Source: Prostheceraeus crozeri (lineage: Eukaryota > Platyhelminthes > Polycladida > Euryleptidae). From it: 64,000 bases of DNA. The notes below the pieces were generated by a model, which saw only the letters and a list, made by a program, of their open reading frames with translations, was not told the DNA's origin and ran no database searches. The translations under genes and the position numbers were made by a program. How positions within the stretch are numbered: position 1 is the first letter of the stretch; each line of letters starts with the position of its first letter. Location of the stretch: positions 310,001 to 374,000 of the forward strand of contig CAJQUW010005321.1 of NCBI GenBank assembly GCA_907163375.1, given 5' to 3'. Below are positions 16,353 through 25,110 of this stretch, piece after piece.

Positions 16353-19300
16353 TTATGCTAAGACGTCTCCTGAATGTGGTAGTGTGAGTTTAATTCTTTT
16401 GGGTGGTGGTATGTTTGTGTCAGGATGTCCATGTGGAAGAGATATGTTGTGTTCTAGCCAGCACCTCTTATCCTCCCATGCTGAAAGCGCCCGTTTCCTA
16501 AAAGTATGAGTTTTGATCTCATGCGACTTAGATTTTAAGATTGTCATATTGACAAACGTTATATTTTTATTTCTATAGGCTTTCCTGAAATTCTTATGTT
16601 TCATGTTAGAGACCAATGATCTTGATATGCCTTTAGCACGCTTAATACTATCGTCGCTATCCTTTAATTTCATACTGTACATTTTTGGACGGAGGAGAAT
16701 CATTTCATCTATTTCCTTCCCTGCTGTCTCATCCTTAAAGCAGCCAAGTTTTGCCTTATTTTTGATGGAGTAGAGTGGGTGATCAGTAGGATAATTTGAT
16801 GTATCAAAATATCTTTCTAAAGATTTTCCTACTTCATTGAAATTTAAATCTTTTTGAGTGGTAATACCTAAGAAGAAACTATCTGTATCACCACCCAACA
16901 AACGAACCCCTTTTACGAGAGGACATGGTTTTAGTATTTTATAAAAGAGTTGGTACATTTCAAGCTTAGAGTAATCTAGTACAGCTTGACCAATATAGAT
17001 GGGCTTGCACAACTCAACTTCAGATTTTATCATTTTAACACCTACAAGGTCCTCATCGATAATGTCTCTATCGATGAATAGAGGTGATGAGACCAATTTC
17101 TTAAATTTTGTAACATCATTGACTAGTTTATAGTTTACACGTTTTCTAACATCCTCCATCGTCTTACCAAATAGACTGTTGTTCTTATACTTATAAAAAT
17201 CTTTTTCAAAATTATTTTGGGCTAGTGCACGTTTCTGGCTGTTACTATCTATGTAGGGTTTTAGGAAGGCTTTCTGTCTAAATTTAATAATGCGGTGAAC
17301 TCTTTTTAAAATCATGCCCATTTCTAAATAAAATTTTAAGATGCTAAAGTGGACTAGATAGTTTTCTTTATCATATTGAGTGAGCAAAAGTTTGCGGCAA
17401 GGCTTATACTTGGGTTGTCCACATGATTCTAAATCTTTATGAAATTGTTTCATAAAGTCGGAAAACATATCTTTACTCACTTCACCTGATTCGGGTGCGA
17501 GTGGAAAATCTACGGTTTTATGTTTAATATTATTTGGATAGATTAGATCTATCTCAAAATAATATCCCCAATCACCTTCATCTGGAATTGCTAGTATGTT
17601 AGAAGGGTTGGAGAGATGCTGAATTTCACTATCATCTAACCAGCTAAACTCAGAGTGAGGGAGTGGTTTGGATAATGAACTACCATACAAATTATTTTGG
17701 TCATAATACTTAAGATGGATATGATCATTACCTACTGTTTCAGATTTTAACCTATGTTTATTTACAAATGTGAGACCACCGCGAATTCCTCGCTCAAATA
17801 AATTATACATCTCTGGATCTTGTAAGAGATGAATGGTCTCACCAGTCATTTTAAAAGCAGACTTAAATGACATGGCTGGTAGACTGACAAAGTGGACGGG
17901 ATCTAACTTATCTTCTTCTAATGCCACTCGTCGAAACTCCTGAAATACATCAGCCAGCAAAAATACATCTAACTTAAGGTAGGCAATCATATATTCACCA
18001 AATGTATGGCAGTCAAATTTTATCCATGCATCTTGTGCATGATCATAATCTTCGGTCTTACATTCTGCACCGCTCAAATCATTTTTAAATTTATCTATGG
18101 GCGGAAGAGAAGTCTCGCCGAGTTTACTAATTGCATCAAAATATGCATATGGAAAGACTCCTTTCCGTGTGATGACTTCATCGGTTAGATTTGGATATTG
18201 TTTCTTAAGATTTTGTGTTAGTGGAAGAGACTTCAGATTTTGTACGAGAGAGGCCAGTGATGCAGTCATAAATTGGTAGGAATCTAAAAATTTTATATCA
18301 AAATAGACCGTCTTATTTTCTTTAGTTTTATCGACAGGCACTTTTGCTGTCATGGCCATAAACTTCTCTCTCGTTTGTGCTATTACATCAAGCTTCCACT
18401 CTTTCATTTGACCTAAACCTCCTTTTATTATCATATGGCTATCGTAGCCCTTGAAATTATGGAAAATGACGGGTAATGTACGCCGTTTCATCCTCAGCGA
18501 AAAATTGCATTTTGAACAGAGTGCGTTTCTAAATTTACCAGTGATGTGATCATGGTCGCGCACTTTCTTAATCTTATCATCGTCAAATGTTTTCCTACAT
18601 TTGGGGCAAACGTTGCAACTATCAAATTTTACTTGATCATCTGCTGTCATATGCAATGATCTGCGATAGAGTTCACCATCATACTTTTGCTGAAATTTTA
18701 CAGCCTGTTTGAGGAATTGTAGGAATTGGTAAATACAATCCTCACCTTGCCAGACGCGCATTTTATTTTTTCTATTTTGGAAATGGTCATGCCATACTTC
18801 ATAGCAGGAAATGGCTGCTGGTCGATGGATGTTATCATCGATATAACATTCGATGTCAGCATAGATGACACGAAGAGGACTTAGTTCATCGCCATTCTCT
18901 CTATATGAAAACTCCTTATCTTTGGGCATGCGTTCCATTTGCAGTTTACCTCGCTTACACCACTCATAATGAGTTTCAAATTTGTTTTTACTCCTAAAGT
19001 TCCGAATGCATCTGTCACAGTAATAAATCTCTGATGAGGTAGAATTTCTTAAGTGGTGGTATAAGCGAGAAATTTTGGGAATGCCGCAGTAGTGCCATTC
19101 CTCACTATCATCCTGTCTTACTAATAAAAGGTTGACAACGTGGTCATAACAACTCGAACGCGAGTTGTAGCGGACACCCTTCAATCCCTTTTCCCAAACA
19201 TGGAGAACTATTTTGATGTTGTTCAATTTTTCAAATTTTTCTATATCTTTAATTTTCATATCTTCACTATTGCAGTCATCAAACTTTAATTCATTCTCCC

Positions 19301-20360
19301 ACTGTTGATACTTACTCTTACGGTATCGGCTATTCTGTACATCATTATAGTGGAGAATGGAGAGGACGGCATACTTAAAACATTGCGATTCGCAATCTAC
19401 AGAAATGACTGCTGCTTTATTTCTTAAATTTTTCGGAAGTTTAAAGGAGCCTCGTCCAGAGTAGTTTTCTAATAAAGTGATTTTAAATAAGGCGGACTCA
19501 ATACCATCAAAAACGAGACCGCTATCGCGCTCGTTAAATTTATCTATGTTTAATTTTAATCCTTGGATATGAAAATTTATCCAAGACTCATAGTCTACAA
19601 CTTCGGTTGCAGGAGAGGAGGGTATGTGAAACTCCAACCTCTCTACTATTTGACCAGTGTGGTGGTCGATTTTTACATATTTTATTTTAAGATAGATGAG
19701 CGCCTTCATCCTAAAATTGTCTAAATTGTTGAAGAGCGCTTCTATCAATGATGAATTTTGATGAAACCATTCCTCAAAGTTAGCAATGGTTTCTGAGGAG
19801 TCCATCTGGTAGTTCCTCACTAAATTATTTATGGACACTTCAGTGAGTCGGATAGAGGAGGTGCTGTTAGTATAACTATCGTCACTGTGTGTATGTTGAA
19901 GTCTGTGCGAAGATAGTTCAAAACGTGTCTCGAAAGACTGAGCGCACAAGTCGCAAGAAAAGGAGACGACGTTAACAGAATCATCCCCACCTTCGGAGTT
20001 TGATGCCGGCTTAGGTCGACAAACACCTCGCTTGATGTGTCGGGTGAGATCCCGCTTCCTCGTGAAGATGTGTCCACAGTCAGCACATTCCCGATCGTTG
20101 CATTCCCGCGACAATGTTGACATGGAGTCGCTGTTGTTATCCGACTCGCTCGAGATGAGACTGGTATCACCTGAAAGAGAAATCATTCTATCATCTCTGT
20201 TCAAGTCTCAGTGTATTGTTACAACCTACCTTGACTCAATAACTCTAAACTTTCCTCGAGAAGGGAGGGTGTTGGTGATGAAGTTGATGCCTGAAATTGA
20301 GGAAGATGCTATTAGCCACACGTTTGAGGGAGATGAGAGGGGAAATTTCAAACTTACCAT
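16353..20360 (-). CDS. Protein-primed family B DNA polymerase with N-terminal zinc fingers, three exons
   Basis: The coding parts are 20360-20358 (ATG alone), 20290-20230 and 20170-16353, giving 1293 aa. Intron 1 is ATG then GTAAGT to TTTCAG (67 bases); intron 2 runs GTAGGT to TTTCAG (59 bases). Both keep the frame and join sensible residues. Approximate domains: C2H2-type fingers at 49-71 and 92-115; a region with CFKYAVLSIL that could be OTU-like (270-390); another finger at 405-426; the exonuclease motifs DIE (460), HNFKGYD (592) and YLKLD (752); an HNH/endonuclease-VII-like segment (CPKC, DHDHITGK) at 542-576. Polymerase motifs are DQNNLYGSS (845), KNNSLFGK (1017), GDTDS (1115) and KMY (1184). 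All catalytic motifs are present. It replicates the element from protein-primed ends. An unspliced Met at 20204 would lie inside intron 2. Confidence 0.92.
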
Positions 20361-20404
20361 TTCAACGAAATCAAGTTTAAGGTTGATACTTCAGTCAAAT
20401 AATA

Positions 20405-20500
20405 CGTCTCAAATTTGGAATTCACTAGAGAGCAGTTCACTTGTACGCCTCAAATACAGAATTCGCTAGACAACAGTTCACTTATGCGTCTCAAAGACAG
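20405..20500 (-). repeat. 41-bp tandem repeat in the PolB leader
   Basis: About 2.3 copies with a period of exactly 41 bp (unit starts at 20405, 20446 and 20487). The core is gtctcaaat, gaattc, ctag, cagttcactt. It lies between the TATA box and the PolB start codon, so it is transcribed leader; it could be a binding or structural element. Confidence 0.7.
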
Positions 20501-20525
20501 AGTGAAATGATACGGATGTCACTTT

Positions 20526-20574
20526 GCATATATACTTTCATATTCATCATTCATTGGCTGTTCATTCTGATTGG
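20526..20574 (-). promoter_or_regulatory. PolB promoter: CCAAT, CCAAT, TATA (may be bidirectional)
   Basis: Read on the minus strand: CCAATCA at 20574, CCAATGA at 20557 (17 bp apart), then TATATAT from about 20533, roughly 22 bp further. The spacing duplicates the promoter at 4035-4083. The TATA sequence is nearly palindromic, and the plus-strand gene at 20632 starts about 100 bp away, so the region may serve both directions. Confidence 0.65.
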
Positions 20575-20631
20575 TTGCTTGTTGATACTTAAGAATTAGA
20601 AAACATTTCAAAGTCATTATTCACAGTCAAC

Positions 20632-21069
20632 ATGACAAGTCCTCCAACAACACCAAATACCGCATTGGAGTTCTCCTCTCCATGCACATCAGCAAAGGTG
20701 CTCGTTACACCAAATGCACCAAGAAAGGCGAAGGTGGAGAAGGTGTACCGACTGGACAATATACGAAAGTTATCATTATCGGAGGACGATGAAGAGGAGT
20801 TGCCCGACCTAACAGGCATACGGTGGAAATATTTACAATATGATGCCGAAGGGGTGATGGAGATGACCAGCAAGTCGCACTTGCATCAAATATGGGAGTG
20901 GTACACCCCTAACTCCCAACCGCGAACCGTGGCGGAGTGGGCGTACATTGACAAAGTGAGGGACGCTGCAGAAGAACGTTTAAAGCAGCTCAACTGTTTT
21001 TGTGATCTATGTGAAGTCAGACTCTGGGACGATATTGACGATGAAGACCTTTTGAAATACATGCCATAA
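20632..21069 (+). CDS. Acidic accessory protein, unknown (145 aa)
   Basis: It begins MTSPPTTPNTALEFSSPC, has an acidic stretch (LSEDDEEELPDL), a central ordered segment (GIRWKYLQYDAEGVMEM, HQIWEWYTP) and ends with a Cys-containing motif (CFCDLCEVRLWDDIDDEDLL). I do not recognise a family. The stop TAA (21067-21069) is part of AATAAA (21068-21073). Transcribed away from PolB across a shared compact promoter region, it may be an early or regulatory gene by position only. Intronless. Confidence 0.55.
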   Translation: MTSPPTTPNTALEFSSPCTSAKVLVTPNAPRKAKVEKVYRLDNIRKLSLSEDDEEELPDLTGIRWKYLQYDAEGVMEMTSKSHLHQIWEWYTPNSQPRTVAEWAYIDKVRDAAEERLKQLNCFCDLCEVRLWDDIDDEDLLKYMP

Positions 21070-21271
21070 TAAATGTTTATTTCGTATTATCTTTGCTTTC
21101 ATACTGACTTACTTGAATGGGGCTTTAGTGAATAATTTAACCATGTATACTTTTTCATTTGGAAATAGTAGCACGCTTAGTTTAACTTGCAAATCTTATA
21201 ACATTTCATATGGGTGATAATGGTAGTTGAAATAGTGTTAAATAAAATTTAGATAGCTTACACTTCTGATA

Positions 21272-21386
21272 CAGGGATAGCAATCGACTGCGATCCATGT
21301 GTAAAGAGCTTGTTAGACTACGGAAGAGAGAAGTGTGTTATGTTGCGTGTGGCGCGTGAGTGTCCTCCCTTTCATTCCATTCATCA
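21272..21386. repeat. 115-bp direct repeat, copy 1
   Basis: Nearly identical to 22165-22280 (about two differences plus a one-base length change), starting cagggatagcaatcgactgc. On the minus strand each copy lies downstream of a histone-type stem-loop: this copy follows the 21819 gene. It may be part of a duplicated gene cassette. No coding potential recognised. Confidence 0.85.
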
Positions 21387-21769
21387 ATTCATCTCATTGA
21401 TAGAGACAGGTAGAACTCATGGCTCTCATAACGTATGCAATGGAAAGTTTTAGGCAACCTTCGACAGTTGGCTAAATGTCGCCCTGGCGCGAATGCATAC
21501 TACGTTGAGACAGAGGCAATCACTTGCAAACATGACGCAGAGAGGTTTAACAAGATTGACCATTGCCGAATGTCCCTTGCGGTATACATAGCTACGGGTT
21601 TCACCGCCGCCCTTTACAGGAACGCCCGTCGAAAGGAAGTATTACACCGAACTTCATTTGCAACGTTCAAGTTGACTGATAGCAGATTCAACTTAATGAT
21701 AGTATTCGCCAGTCCGAAGACTGCCCAGGGCAAACCGCGTGGAGGTTCTATCATGTCTTGCCCCATGGT

Positions 21770-21785
21770 GGCCCTTAAGAGAGCC
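21770..21785 (-). terminator. Histone-type 3' stem-loop of the 84-aa gene
   Basis: On the minus strand GGCTCTCTTAAGGGCC, followed directly by ACCA. It fits the replication-dependent histone 3' consensus GGYYYTHHTHARRRCC, with a 6-bp stem (one G-U pair) and 4-base loop. It starts 33 bases after the stop of the 21819-22073 gene. I see no AATAAA in the next 150 bases. Confidence 0.7.
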
Positions 21786-21818
21786 GGTGGTTCGTTCTCG
21801 GGGTGTGAATTAAGTTGA

Positions 21819-22073
21819 CTATTGGCTGGAGTAGTCAAGGGGTATGACGGTTAGGTTCTCATAGACCCTATACCGCCTAAGCCGTGCTGGTGCATCTGGC
21901 ACCTTTCGGATGCGAGTGGTATTCGGAGTCCACACCTCATCCCTCCAAATGATCTTCCTAATCTTCCCCTTCTTCTCATCCTCTTCATCCCACTCGTCGA
22001 GGATGACGAACTCGGGAATGGCGTTGTCTTCATCGATGAAGACGGGAATGCTGTTGGCAGATGTGGCTTCCAT
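21819..22073 (-). CDS. Small acidic protein with TATA promoter and histone-type 3' end (84 aa)
   Basis: It starts MEATSANSIPVFIDEDNAIP, is acidic in the middle (LDEWDEEDEKKGK), then turns basic (RIRKVPDAPARLRRYRVYE). No family recognised; it is not a histone. TATATAAG lies at 22121-22114, about 41 bases before the ATG, and a perfect histone-type stem-loop lies 33 bases after the stop. Short, intronless, TATA-driven and stem-loop-ended is the architecture of replication-dependent histone genes. Together with gene 22401-23539 and the 115-bp repeats it looks like part of a duplicated unit. Confidence 0.6.
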   Translation of the reverse strand: MEATSANSIPVFIDEDNAIPEFVILDEWDEEDEKKGKIRKIIWRDEVWTPNTTRIRKVPDAPARLRRYRVYENLTVIPLDYSSQ

Positions 22074-22113
22074 CGTGACTTGAAATTGAATGAGAAGCGC
22101 TACAATCTTCTGG

Positions 22114-22121
22114 CTTATATA
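22114..22121 (-). promoter_or_regulatory. TATA box of the 84-aa gene
   Basis: TATATAAG on the minus strand, 41 bases upstream of the ATG at 22073, so transcription should start about ten bases before the start codon. The best TATA match in the right arm. Confidence 0.65.
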
Positions 22122-22164
22122 GGGTTTTCAACAATGAATTGCTCAACAGCGAATCAGAATGCTT

Positions 22165-22280
22165 CAGGGATAGCAATCGACTGCGATCCATGTGTAAAGA
22201 GCTTGTTAGACTACGGAAGAGAGAAGTGTGTTATGTTGCGTGTGGCGCGTGAGTGTCCTCCCATTTCATTCCATTCATCA
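22165..22280. repeat. 115-bp direct repeat, copy 2
   Basis: Second copy of 21272-21386. It lies between the stem-loop of the coiled-coil gene and the TATA box of the 84-aa gene. Confidence 0.85.
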
Positions 22281-22355
22281 TTTTTCTTCCCCTCTGCATT
22301 CCATATCCGAGGATATGTGGCGGGCTTGGGACCGCTTTAGCTGCATTAGAAGGTT

Positions 22356-22371
22356 GGCCCTTAAAAGAGCC
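22356..22371 (-). terminator. Histone-type 3' stem-loop of the coiled-coil gene
   Basis: On the minus strand GGCTCTTTTAAGGGCC, an exact match to the histone 3' consensus with UUUA loop, followed by AACC. It starts 29 bases after the stop predicted from the spliced transcript (22403-22401), the same distance class as the other stem-loop. Confidence 0.7.
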
Positions 22372-22400
22372 CATGGGTCGTTCTCCGTCCACCGACACTA

Positions 22401-23539
22401 CTACTGCAAACACTCTGAAAGAAAAATAATAGGAGATTAGATGAGCTACAAAAATGATTATGTTGAATAGACTTACTGGGAACCTTCTTTCTGACTTTTC
22501 TGACGACGAAGTCATCAAGATCTCCATTGATGTTCATCGTCATGTGGAGGCAGCGAACTCCATCCCCCTCATAACACAACTGTGTCTCATTTAAGTCGCT
22601 GGAGATTGTAGGGGCATCGCATACGTTATTCTCAAAGAGGGGAAGATGAACTTCATATACTCTCCTTTTTCGACACTTCAAACGCTCATGCAGTCGCTCC
22701 ACTTCACCCGTCAACCTCTTATTAATAACCTTCACCTCCTCCGTCTCCTTCACCACGCTTCGCATCCGCTCTATCTCTTCATCCTTCCTCGACACACTCG
22801 CCTGCAAACTCTCCACCAAACCTGCCTTCCTCATCAACTCGCTCCTTTCCGCCATCCATTCCTTCTTTCTCAAGCTCTCCAACTCTTCCCTCGTTGCCCT
22901 ATACCCCTCAACCTTCACCTTCAGCTCTTCATTCTCCTTCAAAACTTTTCTATTATTACTTTCCAAAGCCATCACACGATCCTTCATTCTCACAAATACC
23001 TCCGTATCATACGCCTCTTGCTGCCGTGGCGATGACGCTGCCATCGGCTTAGCCACTTCCTCCCCCTCCCACTCTTCCTTCAAATCCGCTATGTCCCCAA
23101 ACAAATCTTCCATCACCGCATCCAAATCAACATCATCCTTCTTCTTCATTTTCGCTCTCAACTCAACTTCCTCATTCGAACTCCCATCACTCGAAATCAC
23201 ATCACTCGCATTCCTCACCACTTTCTCCCCAATCACGTCCTGAATCGTTGCCACCGCCTTTCTCACCTCTTCCCTTTCCAACAACTCTCCCTCAAACCAT
23301 GCCTTGAACCCCTTCTCTCCGATGTTCCCACTCTCACACTGCAAATGCGCCTTCATAAATTCCTTCTCATCCCCCATCACACATTTCCGACAAGACACAC
23401 ACAACCTCAACATCACTTTCCTCTCATGGCCCATCGTCCCCTCTTTTTCTTTTAAATGCTTCTTAAGTTCGCTACCTCTGGCAATCTTGCCACAACTGCA
23501 CTTGCCAACTAACATCTTTGCGTTATTCGGTTTTGTCAT
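22401..23539 (-). CDS. Zinc-motif and coiled-coil accessory protein, spliced near the stop (358 aa)
   Basis: Exon 1 is 23539-22477. A donor CCCA/GTAAGTCTATT at 22476 and acceptor TTTTTCTTTCAG ending at 22415 define a 62-base intron; exon 2 adds four codons and TAG (22403-22401). The N-terminus has CSCGKIARGSELKKHL and LCVSCRKCVMG then HLQC, likely zinc-binding. Residues about 180-295 are a long coiled coil (RVMALESNNRKVLKENEEL, LQASVSRKDEEIERMRS). A hydrophilic tail follows. I do not recognise a family. If unspliced the frame would run on with a low-complexity hydrophobic end. A TATA-like CCTATAAAC lies about 45 bases before the ATG. Confidence 0.6.
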
Positions 23540-23579
23540 GATAATTCTGTAAAGATAGAGTAAAATTTGATAGCAAGTG

Positions 23580-23590
23580 TTTATAGGATA
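23580..23590 (-). promoter_or_regulatory. TATA-like box of the coiled-coil gene
   Basis: TCCTATAAACA on the minus strand about 45 bases upstream of the ATG at 23539, matching the TATA-to-ATG distance of the 84-aa gene. Confidence 0.45.
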
Positions 23591-23599
23591 CTACTTGCT

Positions 23600-24419
23600 G
23601 ATATGCATTGAAAGACTAAGTCACCAAACATTTGATAGCAAGTCAGCAACCGTTTGGGTGTTAAGCTCTTGAATCCGTTACAGGCATTACTCAGAGGGGA
23701 TCTTATCCCAGCTCCAAGGCCTCGACCCACAAATCCAACCTCGATCGGACAGAGCGTGCGTCATATCACTGTGTTGGTATCCGGGCCCCAGTTTTGACAT
23801 GAAAACCGGTGGAGTTATTTACAAGAGGAAACGACCCAAGTCACAGAGACTCATAAACGACTGCTTTTTATTCAAAAACTTTAATTATTATCATTAAATA
23901 TGAATTTAAATTTTTCAGTATTTTAGTACTACTCATAAAACGTTTATAAGTAGTCTGTCACCTTCAGCATAGCAAACGCTGTCGAATGTTTTTTGAATCA
24001 AGTCTAAAGGACTTGTAGAAGCAAAGTTATAGCCGTTTGAAGATTTCGGCCTACTATCATCAAATGGTCAGTCATGCTATACTGACTAACCTATAAGTCT
24101 GACACCTTAGCTGATATCAGCAATGTAAAGTCAGAAGTCCGATATCGGACCTCAAGAGAAACGACTTACCTGTAGTCAGTTTCTCAACTTAGTGAAATTC
24201 CTCTCCCGATCCCGTTCTTATATACCCTGTGAATATGCAATCGATAAGAGGGGGGGGACGTCAGTGAAATTTCAAAATTTGATGAAAAATGTTTTGGTGA
24301 CGGTCCCAGGTCGAAATTCCACACTTTGGAAAATTTTCAAAATTTTACCCATACAAAGTCACTCTGACACTTAGGATTTTTTCAGGTGAGCGAGCTCCGA
24401 CCTAAAATCTTGTAACCGC
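23600..24419. other. Polinton right-end spacer, no gene seen
   Basis: Between the last accessory gene and the right inverted repeat. AT-rich in 23860-24060; a G-run with GACGTCAG at 24248-24266 repeats the TIR motif. Only short chance frames. Confidence 0.4.
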
Positions 24420-25110
24420 TCTAACTTTTGAACGAAGACAGATAGGAACAAGCCGATTCTTTCACTGAATTTGTCTCACTCTTAGCTTTCAAACGAGCTA
24501 TCGCACGACAAAATCCGTCCACTGGAAGCCAAAATCGAAGCAAGCTGTCCAGAGGGGGGGGGACGTCAGCCGAAAATTTTTTCTCTCCGATTGACTTGAA
24601 ACTCACCATAGCGATGCAGAATTTCACGCTGAATCCGAATCTGACCTCCGTTTTCTCATCCGATGCTTCGTTTTGACGCTACACACCAAAACGTCCCAAA
24701 TTCTAACTCTGTCGTTTTTCGAAAAATGTTGAAAATTTTTTCTCACCGATTGCCTTGAAACTCACCATACCGATGCAGAATTTCACGCTGAATACGAATC
24801 CGACCTCCGTTTTCTCATCCGACCACTCCTTCCACTCGAAACAACCCATTTTACAACCCAACATTCAGCAGATTGCACGAAAAACATCACACACTATAGC
24901 CTCAAGACTAATCCTGGCGGTCGCCCAAGTCCACCACGACCGACACTCTATCGTTCCAGAGGGGGGGACGTCAGCGAACAGTTTGTGAACCCACCTGGTC
25001 GGTACACCACGACAGACTACAACCTCTGTCGTTCCAGAGGGGGGGGACTCAGACCCGAAGCACCACGGCGGCCGACCACGACACTCTGCCGTTCCAGAGG
25101 GGGGGCGCCG
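24420..25110 (-). repeat. Right terminal inverted repeat of the Polinton
   Basis: It is the reverse complement of the left repeat with insertions and deletions. 24425-24560 matches the inner block of the left repeat near 3270-3405, and 25000-25110 matches the outer block near 2705-2850. A segment at 24830-24930 is not found in the left repeat. The last recognisable matching bases are the G-run near 25100-25107, so the element end is placed there only approximately. Confidence 0.85.

Larger units (their letters stand above)
2680..25110. mobile_element. Polinton/Maverick (adintovirus-like) element, about 22 kb
   Basis: Inverted repeats of about 700 bp (2680-3420 and 24420-25110) enclose the hallmark Polinton set: family B protein-primed polymerase, chromodomain integrase, A32-like ATPase, adenain-like protease and F54H12.2-like capsid protein. 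Around twenty genes are tightly packed in blocks: rightward 4.1-11.8 kb, leftward 11.8-13.05 kb, rightward 13.1-16.05 kb, leftward PolB, then an accessory arm to 23.5 kb. All core genes are full length, with one possible frameshift (5793-6202), so the copy is young or still under selection. Size and repeat length are normal for Polintons. I could not fix the exact termini or the expected 6-bp target duplication, because the ends are C-rich repeats of unequal length. Confidence 0.95.

Noticed and set aside
20032..20469. 145-aa plus-strand frame over the PolB 5' exons
   Set aside because: Antisense to PolB exons, introns and the 41-bp repeat; no recognisable content.
21435..21818. 127-aa plus-strand frame across the first histone-type stem-loop
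   Set aside because: No family features, and it covers the 3' end of a better-supported minus-strand gene; not excluded as an unrelated fragment.
22646..23035. 129-aa plus-strand frame
   Set aside because: Antisense shadow of the coiled-coil gene; its Leu/His bias is explained by the Glu/Lys codons on the other strand.
2680..25110. Idea that the Polinton block is a bacterial or phage contaminant because genes are tightly packed
   Set aside because: Introns, TATA/CCAAT promoters, AATAAA signals, a chromodomain and histone-type 3' ends are all eukaryotic, and flanks are animal repeats.
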